64,000 nt of DNA from Nonomuraea sp. NEAU-A123 (GCF_018603905.1 NZ_JAHFZZ010000031.1:53114-117113), one strand, 5' to 3'. Shown: positions 27,012-37,616, counted from the stretch's first letter. A program made the numbers and translations. The notes: generated by a model from the letters alone, not told the origin.

Positions 27012-30000
27012 ATGGCAGAGCAGCCCTTCCTGAGGGATGTCATCGACATCAAGGAGTCCATCTCCACCTCGGACTTCGTGCTGAGCCTCGCCGAGGCGGT
27101 GACGACCGAGGGGGCCGAGCACGCCCTCAAGGACTACGTCGTCACCGAGCGGCTGCTGGAGAACTTCGACGAGGCGCTCGGGCTGATCAAGTCCGCTCTC
27201 GATGGGCGCACCTCAAAGGCCTCCTACCTACACGGTTCGTTCGGCTCCGGTAAGTCGCACTTCATGGCCGTGCTGTACGCGCTGCTCAGCGGGAACCCGG
27301 CAGCCCGCGCACGCGGCGAGTTCGATCCGGTGCTGGCCAAGCACGAGTGGCTGGACACCGACAGTAAGAAGTTCCTGCTCGTGCCGTACCACATGCTCGG
27401 TGCCAAGGCCCTGGAGCAGCGGGTGCTGGGCGGCTATGTCAGCCACGTCAAGAAGCTGCACCCGGACGCGACAATCCCGCAGGTATACCGGACGGACGCG
27501 CTGTTCATCGACATCCGGGCCATGCGGGAGAGCATGGGCGACGCGGCGGTCATCGGCGGGCTGGGCTACAGCGGCGGGGAGGTGGACGAGTACGACGAGT
27601 GGGGCGAGTCGTTCGCCTGGACACCCGCGCTGCTCGACGCGGCACTCTCCGCCGAGGAGGCGCACGACGGTGGTGCGCCGCTGGACCTCGTGCACCCGAG
27701 CACCCCGGCCGAACTGCGAGCGAAGCTCGTGCATGACGCGAGCACCCATCTGCTGCCCGGGTTCGCCAAGAACGCCGCCGAGGACGAGCACGGGTTCATC
27801 TCTCTCGACGCCGGCCTGTCCGTCATCGCGGAGCATGCCAGGTCGCTGGGCTACCACGGCCTGATCCTCTTCATGGACGAGCTGATCCTGTGGCTGGCGA
27901 CGCTCATCCACGACCAAAGGTTTGTGGCCCGCGAGGCCAGCAAGATCACGAACTTTGTGGAGGGCGGGGACGCCAGGCGGGCCATCCCGATCGTGTCGTT
28001 CATCGCCCGCCAGCGCGACCTGCGCGAGTTGGTCGGCGAGGAGGTTTCAGGCGCGGCGGAGGCGTCGATCCAGGACACGCTGAATCTTGCCTCTGGACGG
28101 TTCGACAAGATCACGCTGGAGGACCGGGACCTCCCGCGGATCGCGCACGCCCGCCTGCTGAAGCCCCGGCCGGGCCAGGAGGTGCTGATCGACGCGGCGT
28201 TCGAGCGGACCAAGAAGGTCGGCCCGCAGGTGTGGGACACTCTTCTCGGCTCGGACAAGGGGACGACGGGGGCGGACGAGGATTCGTTCCGGCTGACCTA
28301 TCCCTTCTCGCCCGCCTTCATAGACACCCTGGTCCACATCTCCTCCGCACTGCAGCGCTCTCGCACCGGTCTGAAGCTGATGGGCCAACTACTCGCCCGT
28401 CGCCGGGACGACCTTCGGCTCGGGGATCTGGTTCCGGTGGGCGACCTGTACCCGGTGCTCGCCGACGGTGGTGACAAGCCGTTCGTGGACAGCCTGAAGG
28501 TGGTCTTCGAAGCCGCCGACAGGCTGTACAAGACGAAGCTCCGACCGTACCTGCTGACCTCATACGACGTCAGTGAGGACGACGTCGAGCGGTACGTGCA
28601 TCGGCCCGAGAGTGTGACCGACCCCGGTCTGGCCCAGCGCTGCAAGTCTTTCGTCGGGGACAACCGTCTGATCTGCACACTGCTGCTTTCGGCGCTCGCG
28701 CCCAGCGTGCCCGCTCTCAGCGACCTGACGAACCGCCGCCTCGGCGCGCTCAACCACGGTTCAGTGACCGCGCCGATCCCGGGCAGCGAGGTCGGCATCA
28801 TCAAGAGCAAGGTGGCCGAGTGGGCCGCCCGCTTCCCCGAGGTCAAAGAGACCGGCACCGGGGCCAACGCGGGTGTGCGGCTGGAACTGTCCGGCGTCGA
28901 CGTCGACTCGATCATCGCGAACGCCGCTGTCAACGACAACCCTGGCAACCGGATGGCACTCGTCAAGCGACTGCTCGCCGATGAACTGGGCGTAAACCGA
29001 TCAGACGGCAGGCTCGGCGCCGACGACCTGAACCTCGTCTGGCGCGGCTCCAACCGCTCGACAGAGGTGATCTTCGGCAACATCGCTGACGAGGACGACC
29101 TGCCCGACCACGAGCTGCAGCCACAGCTCGATGGCCGGTGGCGTATCGTCGTCGACCTGCCTTTCGACGAAGGGGCGTACGGTCCTGTCGACGACGTCAA
29201 CCGTATGCGTGCCTTGCGGGAGCGGCAGGGCGAGCCAGCCCGCACAATCGCCTGGGTGCCCACTCACCTGTCCGCTCAGCGGTTCGCGGACTTCCGCAGG
29301 CTCCTAGTCATCGACAAGGCGCTCGACAACGAGCACCGGTTTGCCACGCAGTACGCCGCCCATCTCAATGCCGACAACCGGGCCCGCGCCAAGGGCCTCT
29401 TGGAGACCCAGCACGCAGCCCTGCTCAGACAGGTGAAGACCGCTTTCAAGCAGGCGTACGGCCTGGCGGATAAGAAGGCGTCCGACGTCGAGCTGGACTT
29501 CGACGACCACCTCGTGGCGCTGCCCGACATCGGCGGCCTGACCATCTCCTTCGCCAAACCGATGCGGGACGCCATCAGGGACATCGCGGGCAAGCTGCTC
29601 GCCCACCAGTTCCCCGCGCACCCGGACCTGGATCGGGACGGCACTGGCGTCGCGGTGAAACCGGCCGACGCCAGGACCGTCTTCGCTCACATACGTACGG
29701 CTGCCGAGGCCCGCGACCGTCGGGCCGAGGTACCCGAGAAGGACCGCAAGCTGATGAAGCGGATGGCCGAGCAGTTGGAGCTGGGACACCAGAAGGAGGC
29801 GTACTTCGAGCTGTCCACCCGCTGGGCGGATCACTTCCGCCGCATGGCGCAGCGTGAGGGCTTCATCGGAGACCTCAGTCTGATCACTCTTGTGGACTGG
29901 ACGGACAAGCCGGACAAGCGCGGGCTGGAGCCGTTCCTCGCCAACCTGGTCGTCGCTGCGTTCGCGGAGATGGACGACCGTGTGTGGGTGCGCGGAGGAG

Positions 30001-30896
30001 TCCCACTGGACCCAGCGCCGGAGCTATCGCAGGTCAAGGCGGGTGATGCGCTGCGCAGCCAGCCGCTGCCGAGTGAGGACGACTGGATCGAGGCCCGGCG
30101 GCGATACGAGGCCATCTTCGGGAACAAGACGCCGACGCTGCGGCGTGGGCGGATGGTGAACCAGTTCGCCCGGCAGATCGTCGAGAGCGCCCGAGCGCAC
30201 CAGGAACCCGCGGCGGAGCTGGTCCGCCGCCTGGAGACGCATGCCGCATTCCTCGCTTTGGACGAGACCGACGAGAAGGGGCGTTTGACGCTTGCCCGGC
30301 GCTCGCGTGATCTGCTGAAGGAACTGGTAGCCGTCGGTCAGGGCGCAGCGGGGGCAAGCGGAGCGAAAAAGACCATCGAGACACTGGCCCGGTTCGATCT
30401 TGGAGAGATGAGCGCCGACCGTTACGGTACCTCCGTCAAGCGGGCGCACGACGTCGCGCAGGCGCTGACCGCGGCGGCTTGGGACACGCTGGAGCTGGCC
30501 GAGGGACAGGGCGCTGAGGGGCAGGCGCTGCTGGAGTCCCTGCGCGGGGTGGCACAGGCCGACCAACTGACGGCCGACCTCATCGCTGCTCTGGACATCA
30601 CCCGCCGCGAGGTCACCGCGCTGGTCAAGCGCAACCAGCCTCCGCCCGTTTCGCCGGGCCGCAGAGCGGTGGATGTGGACCTGGACACGCCTTCGAGCCA
30701 TCCCCGCGTGCCGGGCAACACCGGCTCCAAAACCATCCCCATCCCTGGCGGTGTCACTTCCAGCGGGGGGAGCCGTCAGGGAACGAAGCGCACGACGGCG
30801 GCCAAGGCGGCCAGCGACCTGCAGTCTGAGCTGGCCGAACTGGCGAAGACGAACCCTGCTGCCAACATCGAGATCAACTGGCGGGTCGTGGACTGA
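27012..30896 (+). CDS. pglY: BREX type 2 ATPase PglY (BrxC-like)
   Basis: The 1294-residue P-loop protein corresponds to BrxC/PglY, an ATPase essential for BREX defence. It starts MAEQPFLRDVIDIKESIST, has Walker A GSFGSGKSHFM near residues 75-85 and a Walker B-like LILFMDELILWL near 282-294, then long helical regions (for example EKDRKLMKRMAEQLELGHQ) and a low-complexity Ser/Thr/Gly-rich linker before the C-terminus (SHPRVPGNTGSKTIPIP). The last base of its TGA is the first base of the pglZ ATG, so the two are translationally coupled. The 54-base gap to pglX is the largest in the core operon. Confidence 0.94.
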   Translation: MAEQPFLRDVIDIKESISTSDFVLSLAEAVTTEGAEHALKDYVVTERLLENFDEALGLIKSALDGRTSKASYLHGSFGSGKSHFMAVLYALLSGNPAARARGEFDPVLAKHEWLDTDSKKFLLVPYHMLGAKALEQRVLGGYVSHVKKLHPDATIPQVYRTDALFIDIRAMRESMGDAAVIGGLGYSGGEVDEYDEWGESFAWTPALLDAALSAEEAHDGGAPLDLVHPSTPAELRAKLVHDASTHLLPGFAKNAAEDEHGFISLDAGLSVIAEHARSLGYHGLILFMDELILWLATLIHDQRFVAREASKITNFVEGGDARRAIPIVSFIARQRDLRELVGEEVSGAAEASIQDTLNLASGRFDKITLEDRDLPRIAHARLLKPRPGQEVLIDAAFERTKKVGPQVWDTLLGSDKGTTGADEDSFRLTYPFSPAFIDTLVHISSALQRSRTGLKLMGQLLARRRDDLRLGDLVPVGDLYPVLADGGDKPFVDSLKVVFEAADRLYKTKLRPYLLTSYDVSEDDVERYVHRPESVTDPGLAQRCKSFVGDNRLICTLLLSALAPSVPALSDLTNRRLGALNHGSVTAPIPGSEVGIIKSKVAEWAARFPEVKETGTGANAGVRLELSGVDVDSIIANAAVNDNPGNRMALVKRLLADELGVNRSDGRLGADDLNLVWRGSNRSTEVIFGNIADEDDLPDHELQPQLDGRWRIVVDLPFDEGAYGPVDDVNRMRALRERQGEPARTIAWVPTHLSAQRFADFRRLLVIDKALDNEHRFATQYAAHLNADNRARAKGLLETQHAALLRQVKTAFKQAYGLADKKASDVELDFDDHLVALPDIGGLTISFAKPMRDAIRDIAGKLLAHQFPAHPDLDRDGTGVAVKPADARTVFAHIRTAAEARDRRAEVPEKDRKLMKRMAEQLELGHQKEAYFELSTRWADHFRRMAQREGFIGDLSLITLVDWTDKPDKRGLEPFLANLVVAAFAEMDDRVWVRGGVPLDPAPELSQVKAGDALRSQPLPSEDDWIEARRRYEAIFGNKTPTLRRGRMVNQFARQIVESARAHQEPAAELVRRLETHAAFLALDETDEKGRLTLARRSRDLLKELVAVGQGAAGASGAKKTIETLARFDLGEMSADRYGTSVKRAHDVAQALTAAAWDTLELAEGQGAEGQALLESLRGVAQADQLTADLIAALDITRREVTALVKRNQPPPVSPGRRAVDVDLDTPSSHPRVPGNTGSKTIPIPGGVTSSGGSRQGTKRTTAAKAASDLQSELAELAKTNPAANIEINWRVVD

Positions 30897-33766
30897 TGGT
30901 CACAGCGACTACCTACGAGTACACAGGCGCGATGCGGCTCACCTCCGCAACCGTCGCCCAGTTCCTGTCCGCCCAGTCGTCGCTGACAGACTCCCTGACC
31001 GGCGGCGAGCGGCGGCGGGTCGTGCTGCTGCGCTCAGCGCCTGAGTGGGATGGGCCCGAGGACCTGGCTTGGGGCGAGGAACGGCGGGCCCGGATCGCGG
31101 CTGCCCCCTCGCCGCTGGCCGTACACGAACTGGCGCTCGGCCACCTGGCGGCGCACGCCGAAGGACCGGCGGTGCTGGTGGTGCTGACCGACCGGGAGCA
31201 GAGCGAACTGGACCCGGCGATCCTCGCCCGCACGCACAAGCAGCGCATCGAGACCGTCGACGGCTGGAACGTCGTCCGGGACGCGTTCGGCGCCGAACAG
31301 ATCGACCCTCGCCTGAGGGCCGACGGCTGGGCCGCCGAAGCCCTCCTCGACGCCACTCCCCCGGGGGGTTGGCCGCTGCTCGCCGGAGGGATGCTGTCCC
31401 GCCGTACCGCGCTGTCGGCGCTCACGTCGCGTCGCCTGCGTCTCGGCCGCTACGACACCGACGGAACGGGACGGACGCACGAAGGTCTCGACACCCACAT
31501 ACTGCTTCGGTGGGCGCTCACCCCCGGCGGGCCAGAGCGGCTGCTTACGCTGCGCGGTCCGGAGCGCACCGGGCTGGCGGCGTTCCTTGGTGAAGAGGAC
31601 CAGGCGAGCCTCGCCGGGCGGGCGCTGCTCGCACTGGTGGAGGCCGAGCACGGAGCGGAGGCGGTGCCGTTCGGGCTGGTGTGCGCGGCACTGTGGCTGC
31701 ATGCCGAGGCCGACACCCAGACGTACCGAGCTCGGGGGCGGGCCGAGCGGTGGTTCGGGGAGGAGCCGCCCGCGGCCGGCGAGGCCCTCGACATGCTCGT
31801 TGCCACCTTCGCGGAATCCTGCGAAAAGTTCGTAATCAACCTGCTGGAGGCAGGCCGTACCGGGGGCGACGAGGACACGGCGCGCGAGGCACGACGGATT
31901 ACGGGCACGGTGCTGGACCGGGCCGCCTCCCTGACCCGGCAATTCGGCGCCGAGACCGCCGTGGAAGCCAGCCCGGTGCTGGTGGCTGGGCTCGAGGCCC
32001 GGTTCTCGCATGCTGGGCAGGCACTGGCTGCGGGGAAAGCGAAGACGCTCACGGAGGCCGTACAGGATCTGGACGCTCATCTCCTGGCAGCCGAACCGGA
32101 CGTGCGGGTGCGCATTGAGCGGACCCGGATGGGACAGCGGCTCGCACGGTGGCTCGCCACTGACCCACCCACCGACGCTGAGACGGTCGCGGCGGCGATC
32201 GAACGACACATCGCCGAAACCGGCTGGATTGACCAGGCTCTGGAGCACATCGAGGCGGGGGGCGACCCAAACTCCCACTTGAAAGCCGCCTACGACACGC
32301 TAGGCGCCGGGGTGCGCAAACAACGACGCAAGATCGACCAGGCCTTCGCGCGTACGCTCGCCACCTGGACGGCGGCGGGTACGGAATCCGGCTCAATGCT
32401 GACCGTGGAGTCCTTCCTTACTCGGGTCGTGAAACCGGTCGTAACCGCAAAGACGGGGCGGCGCACGCTGCTGCTCCTCCTGGACGGGATGAGCGCGGCG
32501 ATCGCCACCGAACTTGGCGAGGAACTCCGCCGACACTGGGCCGAGTATGACCCGGTGCCGGACCTGGCGGACCGACCGCCGAAGCGGCGCGCTATGGCTG
32601 CCGCCCTCCCAACGCTGACCACGGTCTCCCGGACATCCTTGTTCGCTGGGAAACTGATGAAGGGCGCACAGGCTGACGAGAAGCGGTTGTTCCCCGGCCA
32701 CCGGTTCTGGAGCGGGGGCCGAGCCGCGATCTTCCATAAGGATGACCTGCGGGGAGAGAGCGCCGGCGACGCGTTCGGGCCCGAGCTGACCGAAGCTCTC
32801 GCCGACGAACACACACATGTGGCGGTCGTACTGAACACCATCGACGACAGGCTCGCCAAAGAGCAGAAGCTCGGCGACGGCGCGTGGCGGCTCGACCAGA
32901 TCGGAAAGCTGCGGGAATTACTGCGTGTGGCCGCGGTCCAAGGCATGGCGGTGATCCTCACCAGCGACCACGGGCATGTCGTGGACCGCAACGGCGCAAA
33001 GATCGACGGCGACGACATCGCCTCCGCCCGACACCGCACATCCGGCGGCTCGCTACGTGAGGCCGAGGTCGCGTTGTCCGGCCCGCGGGTGGTGTGGCCG
33101 AACCCGGGTGCCTCGATCGTGGCGCTGTGGGACGCGGACTCCCGCTACACGGCACAGAAGGCCGGCTACCACGGCGGAGCCTCGCTGGCCGAGATCACCA
33201 TCCCCGTACTGGCGTTCCTGCCCTTCGGCGCGGAGCCACCCAAGGGCTGGCGTGAACTCGGCGACCAACGTCCGGCATGGTGGTCGGAGGAGCCGGATAC
33301 CCCCGGCCCCGCCGCTCTGGTCCCCACGGCGGTACCGGAGCCGAAGCGGCGCGCTTCGAAGATGTCAAAAGCGCCGGCCGCGATGGGTGAAGCGCTCTTC
33401 GATGTGGTGCTTGAGCTCGGTGGCGATGAGGCCCTTCTCACTCCTCGCTTGGCATCCCCCGGTGACGCCCTGGTGAAAGCTCTGCTGGCGTCGGAGATCT
33501 TCCAGGCGCAGGTGTCGCTGCTGGCGCGCAAGCCTCCCATGGAAAAGGTCGAAATGGCGGTGCGGGCACTGGCCGACACCGGTGCGCTCCCGGTCACCGC
33601 CCTGGCCCAGCGCGTCAGCTACCCAGCGGGCCGTGCTGACGGTTTTGCCGCCGTCCTGCGCCAGCTACTCAACTATGACGGAGTGCAGGTTCTGGAGACC
33701 TTGCCCGATGGGCGCACATTGCGGTTGAACACCGGACTGCTGCGAGACCAGTTCGAGCTGGTATGA
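30896..33766 (+). CDS. pglZ: BREX type 2 alkaline-phosphatase-fold protein PglZ
   Basis: This is the 956-residue PglZ, the signature protein of BREX. The alkaline-phosphatase core shows TLLLLLDGMSAAIA (first metal Asp near 529), LPTLTTVSRTSLFAGKL (the nucleophile-region Thr/Ser), VAVVLNTIDDRL, and MAVILTSDHGHVVD (second metal cluster, DHGH near 688). The N-terminal ~480 residues are helical and family-specific, the C-terminus a winged-helix-like tail. It overlaps pglY by one base (TGATG). brxD follows after 25 bases. Confidence 0.95.
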   Translation: MVTATTYEYTGAMRLTSATVAQFLSAQSSLTDSLTGGERRRVVLLRSAPEWDGPEDLAWGEERRARIAAAPSPLAVHELALGHLAAHAEGPAVLVVLTDREQSELDPAILARTHKQRIETVDGWNVVRDAFGAEQIDPRLRADGWAAEALLDATPPGGWPLLAGGMLSRRTALSALTSRRLRLGRYDTDGTGRTHEGLDTHILLRWALTPGGPERLLTLRGPERTGLAAFLGEEDQASLAGRALLALVEAEHGAEAVPFGLVCAALWLHAEADTQTYRARGRAERWFGEEPPAAGEALDMLVATFAESCEKFVINLLEAGRTGGDEDTAREARRITGTVLDRAASLTRQFGAETAVEASPVLVAGLEARFSHAGQALAAGKAKTLTEAVQDLDAHLLAAEPDVRVRIERTRMGQRLARWLATDPPTDAETVAAAIERHIAETGWIDQALEHIEAGGDPNSHLKAAYDTLGAGVRKQRRKIDQAFARTLATWTAAGTESGSMLTVESFLTRVVKPVVTAKTGRRTLLLLLDGMSAAIATELGEELRRHWAEYDPVPDLADRPPKRRAMAAALPTLTTVSRTSLFAGKLMKGAQADEKRLFPGHRFWSGGRAAIFHKDDLRGESAGDAFGPELTEALADEHTHVAVVLNTIDDRLAKEQKLGDGAWRLDQIGKLRELLRVAAVQGMAVILTSDHGHVVDRNGAKIDGDDIASARHRTSGGSLREAEVALSGPRVVWPNPGASIVALWDADSRYTAQKAGYHGGASLAEITIPVLAFLPFGAEPPKGWRELGDQRPAWWSEEPDTPGPAALVPTAVPEPKRRASKMSKAPAAMGEALFDVVLELGGDEALLTPRLASPGDALVKALLASEIFQAQVSLLARKPPMEKVEMAVRALADTGALPVTALAQRVSYPAGRADGFAAVLRQLLNYDGVQVLETLPDGRTLRLNTGLLRDQFELV

Positions 33767-33791
33767 CGAGCACGATGGGAGACTGGCAGGC

Positions 33792-35120
33792 GTGAACACC
33801 GCTCCGCCATCCCGTTCCCCCCAGGTCAGCGCGGTACGCCGACGGGCGGTGATTGACGCGTTGCGGCGCGGTGCTGTCCCCGAGAGCGGGCTGGACCTGC
33901 TTGCCACCGGCCTCGACCGATTCGAGTCGGCGCTCGACGCCGAACTGGACGCCGTCGGCTCGGGCGCTTCGGTGTTCAAGGCCGTGCGGGGAGAGTACGG
34001 ATCGGGGAAGACGTTCTTCGCGCGATGGCTGGGAGAGCGGGCCAAACGTCGGAACTTTGCCGTCGCCGAGATCCAGATCTCGGAGACCGAGACGCCCCTG
34101 CACCGGCTGGAGACCGTCTACCGGCGGCTAACCGAGCGACTCGCCACCGCCAGTTTCCCGCCGAGCGCGCTGCGGTCTGTGGTAGACGCGTGGTTCTACG
34201 CGCTGGAGGAAGACGCCCTCGCGGCCGGGGCGGACGAGGACGAGTTGTCCACCAAGGTGGAGAAGCTACTGGCCGCCCGGCTCACCGAAGTGTCACGGCA
34301 CGCGCCGTCCTTCGCGACCGCGCTTCGCGGCTACCGCGCCGCGCTCGCCGCCGGAGACGAAACCACCGCCGCCGCGGTGCTGGCCTGGCTTGGCGGACAG
34401 CCGCACGTCGCCGCCGCTGCGCACCGGTTCGCAGGCGTGCGGGGGGACCTCGACCACTTCGGCGCACTCGGCTTCCTGCAGGGACTGCTGACCGTGCTGC
34501 GCGACTCCGGACACCCCGGGCTTCTCGTCGTGCTGGACGAGGTCGAGACTCTGCAGCGGGTACGCGCCGACGCACGCGATAAGGCGCTCAACGCACTGCG
34601 GCAGCTCATCGACGAAGTGCACTCGGGCCGCTTCCCCGGACTGTATCTGGTGATCACTGGGACCCCTGCGTTCTACGACGGGCAGCAGGGAGCGCAGCGC
34701 CTCGCGCCGCTGGCCCAGCGGTTGGCGACCGATTTCACCGCCGACCCGCGCTTCGACAACCCGCGCGCCGTGCAGATCCGGCTGCCCGGCTTCAGCTGGG
34801 AATCACTGGTGAATCTGGGGGTTACCGTCCGCGACCTCTACGCCGCCGGAGCCGATGCCCCGGACCGGATCAAGGACCTCGCCGCTGATGCGTACATCGC
34901 TGATCTGGCGCGCGCGGTCGGCGGGGCACTGGGCGGCAAGGTTGGCGTGGCTCCCCGGCTGTTCCTCAAGAAGCTCGTCGGCGACGTGCTCGACCGCATC
35001 GACCAGTTCGAGGACTTCGACCCCCGTCGGCATTACACCCTGACAGTGCAGAGCAGCGAACTCACTGACACTGAACGGAACCTCGCAGCCTCGGCCGACG
35101 GCATCGACCTGGACCTGTGA
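33792..35120 (+). CDS. brxD: BREX type 2 ATP-binding protein BrxD
   Basis: The 442-residue P-loop ATPase has Walker A GEYGSGKTFFARWL near 63-76 and Walker B LLVVLDEVETLQ near 241-252. ISETETPLHRLETVYRRL and FPGLYLVITGTPAFYDGQ are further family-specific stretches of the DUF2791/BrxD type. It starts at GTG 33792 (MNTAPPSRSPQV), since no ATG is suitable. BrxD accompanies BrxHI in BREX type 2 and probably forms an accessory NTPase pair (established for the locus type, exact role unknown). Its stop TGA shares its last base with the brxHI ATG. Confidence 0.9.
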   Translation: MNTAPPSRSPQVSAVRRRAVIDALRRGAVPESGLDLLATGLDRFESALDAELDAVGSGASVFKAVRGEYGSGKTFFARWLGERAKRRNFAVAEIQISETETPLHRLETVYRRLTERLATASFPPSALRSVVDAWFYALEEDALAAGADEDELSTKVEKLLAARLTEVSRHAPSFATALRGYRAALAAGDETTAAAVLAWLGGQPHVAAAAHRFAGVRGDLDHFGALGFLQGLLTVLRDSGHPGLLVVLDEVETLQRVRADARDKALNALRQLIDEVHSGRFPGLYLVITGTPAFYDGQQGAQRLAPLAQRLATDFTADPRFDNPRAVQIRLPGFSWESLVNLGVTVRDLYAAGADAPDRIKDLAADAYIADLARAVGGALGGKVGVAPRLFLKKLVGDVLDRIDQFEDFDPRRHYTLTVQSSELTDTERNLAASADGIDLDL

Positions 35121-37303
35121 TGGCGGACCGCAGCGACGTCCTGGACAGACTCGACCCGGTTGTCCTGCACCACATCGTGAACAGCCTTGGCTGGCCCGAC
35201 CTGCGCCCGCTGCAGCGCGCGGCGATCAGACCGCTGATGGACGGTGAGGACGCGGTCCTGCTCGCCCCGACCGCAGGAGGCAAGACCGAGGCCGCTTGTT
35301 TCCCCCTGTTGTCTGTGATGGCGCAACAGCACTGGACCGGCGCATCGGTGCTCTACCTGTGCCCGCTCAAGGCACTGCTCAACAACCTCCTCCCTCGCAT
35401 CGACTCCTACGCCCAGTGGCTCGGACGCCGGGCCGCGCTCTGGCACGGTGATGTCCGTGCGTCGCAGCGGCAGCGGATCAGGACCGACCCGCCCGACATC
35501 CTGCTCACCACCCCCGAGTCGCTCGAGGCGATGCTGATCAGCGTGAAGACCGACCACGCGCACCTACTTGGCCGCGTCCGCGCAGTGGTCGTCGACGAGG
35601 TTCACGCCTTCGCCGGTGACGACCGCGGCTGGCACCTGCTGGCCGTGCTAGAGCGGCTGGAGCGCGTGGCCAACCGCGCCATCCAGCGGATCGGCCTATC
35701 GGCAACGGTGGGGAACCCGGAGCAACTGCTCACATGGCTGCAGGGATCTGGCGCCGGAAAACGGATCGGTCAGGTAGTCGCACCAGAAGTCCCGCGCGCG
35801 GTCGCGGCCGTGCGCGGCTCAAACGCTTCCGGCTCCGAGGGCTCCAGTTCGGAAGGCTCTCGCCCAGCCGGCGACGTCGAACTCGACTATGTCGGCTCGC
35901 TCGACAATGCCGCGAAGCTGATTACCTCGCTACACCAAGGCGAGAAACGGCTGGTGTTCTGCGAGTCGCGGCGGCAGGTGGAGCAGCTCGGCGCTGCTCT
36001 GCGCGCCCGCGAGGTGAATGTGTTTCTCTCCCACGCCTCGCTTTCCACCGAAGAGCGTGCCCGCTCGGAGCTCGCCTTCGCGGAGGGCCGCGACTGCGTC
36101 ATCGTCTCCACCTCCACGCTTGAACTCGGTATTGACGTCGGCGACCTTGACCGGGTGATCCAGGTCGACGCACCCACTACTGTCGCGTCGTTCCTGCAGC
36201 GCATCGGCCGCACCGGACGGCGAACCGGCACCGTACGCAACTGCCTCTTCCTCGCAACCAGAGGAGAGACGCTGCTCCAAGCTGCGGGTCTGCTCCTGCT
36301 GTGGGGACGGGGGTGGGTCGAACCAGTGACCGCACCGCCGGAACCACGCCACCTGGTGGCGCAGCAACTGCTCGCCGTCACCCTCCAGCAGCACCGGATC
36401 GGCGACCAGCTGTGGCCCGAGGAGTGGAACGGCCTGGCCCCCTTTGACCGCTCGGCGGCTCCCATCCTGCGGCACATGCTTGACAAGGGGTTTCTCAATG
36501 AGGAGGGCGGGCTGCTGTTCATCGGCCCCGAGGCCGACGAACGCTTCGGACGACGCCACTTCATCGAGCTGACCGCCTCCTTCACGGCACCACCGCAGTT
36601 CACCGTACTGGCCGGCCGCCAGGAGATCGGGCAGACCGACCCCTCGGTGCTGACCGAGGAGAGAGCAGGACCACGCCTGCTCCTGCTCGGTGGCCGGAGT
36701 TGGCGGGTGACCTTCATCGATTGGACGCGCAGGCGGGCCTTCGTCGAGCCGGCCGAAGGCGGTGGCGTCGCCAAGTGGACGAGTTACGGCATCGCCGGAC
36801 TGTCCTACTGCTTGACACGGGCAATGCGTGAGGTGCTACTTGGGTCGGATCCACCGGTGTCGTTGACCCGCCGTGCCCAGGCCAAGCTAGCCGAATGGCG
36901 AGAGGAGGAAGCGCCCGGCACCGTACATCCCGGAGGAACCCTGATCACCCGCGCAGGTGACGGCGTTCACTGGTGGACTTGGGCCGGATACCGCGCGAAC
37001 GCGACGCTCACCGCCACATTGCCGTCTATCGCCGACCCGATCCAGCGGCCGACGGACTTCTCTGTACGACTGCGCGAAGATCTGACGTCCGCTACTTGGC
37101 GAGAAGCCCTGGACAGAGCTCGCAAGGGCCAGATCCTGGCTCTGCCAGAAGTCGACCGCCGCGCCGTTGCTGGGTTAAAGTTCTCCGCCGTCCTACCAGA
37201 ACGGCTGGCGATCGCTACGGTCGCAGCTCGGTTGGCTGACTTTGCCGGAGCCCGAACCTCGCTGACCGAGCCTGTCCGCCTGCAACTTTCCCCAAGTGTG
37301 TAG
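35120..37303 (+). CDS. brxHI: BREX type 2 DEAD/DEAH-box helicase BrxHI
   Basis: The 727-residue SF2 helicase has Lhr-like architecture: motif I LLAPTAGGKTEAA near 44-56, motif Ia YLCPLKALLNNL, motif Ib LLTTPESLEAML, motif II VVVDEVHAFAGDDRGW near 155-170, motif III GLSATVGNP, motif IV FCESRRQVEQLG, motif V VSTSTLELGIDVGDLD and motif VI QRIGRTGRR. An Lhr-core-type C-terminal region follows. A GTG at 35117 is an alternative start; ATG 35120 is used because it shares its A with the brxD stop. It is the last gene of the BREX-2 operon. The following 560 bases hold only gene fragments. Confidence 0.93.
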   Translation: MADRSDVLDRLDPVVLHHIVNSLGWPDLRPLQRAAIRPLMDGEDAVLLAPTAGGKTEAACFPLLSVMAQQHWTGASVLYLCPLKALLNNLLPRIDSYAQWLGRRAALWHGDVRASQRQRIRTDPPDILLTTPESLEAMLISVKTDHAHLLGRVRAVVVDEVHAFAGDDRGWHLLAVLERLERVANRAIQRIGLSATVGNPEQLLTWLQGSGAGKRIGQVVAPEVPRAVAAVRGSNASGSEGSSSEGSRPAGDVELDYVGSLDNAAKLITSLHQGEKRLVFCESRRQVEQLGAALRAREVNVFLSHASLSTEERARSELAFAEGRDCVIVSTSTLELGIDVGDLDRVIQVDAPTTVASFLQRIGRTGRRTGTVRNCLFLATRGETLLQAAGLLLLWGRGWVEPVTAPPEPRHLVAQQLLAVTLQQHRIGDQLWPEEWNGLAPFDRSAAPILRHMLDKGFLNEEGGLLFIGPEADERFGRRHFIELTASFTAPPQFTVLAGRQEIGQTDPSVLTEERAGPRLLLLGGRSWRVTFIDWTRRRAFVEPAEGGGVAKWTSYGIAGLSYCLTRAMREVLLGSDPPVSLTRRAQAKLAEWREEEAPGTVHPGGTLITRAGDGVHWWTWAGYRANATLTATLPSIADPIQRPTDFSVRLREDLTSATWREALDRARKGQILALPEVDRRAVAGLKFSAVLPERLAIATVAARLADFAGARTSLTEPVRLQLSPSV

Positions 37304-37451
37304 GACTGTAAATCGATACAAATGCCAGTGGCCGAAAGGCAACAGGACCCGGGACACCATGGCTGCTCCTCCAGGCGGTCGTCGCGGGGAATCGGCCGGA
37401 TGTCGGACTGTCGTCGACAGTCCGAGCCCGAAAGCGCGCTGACGTGGGCAG

Positions 37452-37611
37452 GTGAGCTTTGAATGCCGAGGCCGAGAGCCTTCCGAACCGATCCGCCAGT
37501 TGCTGGCCGCACGCCGGTTGACCCAGCACCGCTTGATCACTGACATCCTGCGCTGGTCAGACTGGCGCCGCCGTGACCAGGCCACGGCCCGACGCTGCCG
37601 TTACCAGCGCA
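37452..37611 (+). pseudogene. Probable C-terminal remnant of an insertion-sequence transposase
   Basis: A plus-strand frame reads IRQLLAARRLTQHRLITDIL and then RWSDWRRRDQATARRCRYQRR. The WS.WRR..Q..AR..HY.RR tail is typical of the C-termini of several actinomycete IS transposases, as far as I recall. There is no catalytic domain upstream; brxHI ends at 37303. The fragment sits at the right border of the BREX operon and marks a past insertion or recombination. Confidence 0.4.
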
Positions 37612-37616
37612 GGCCG

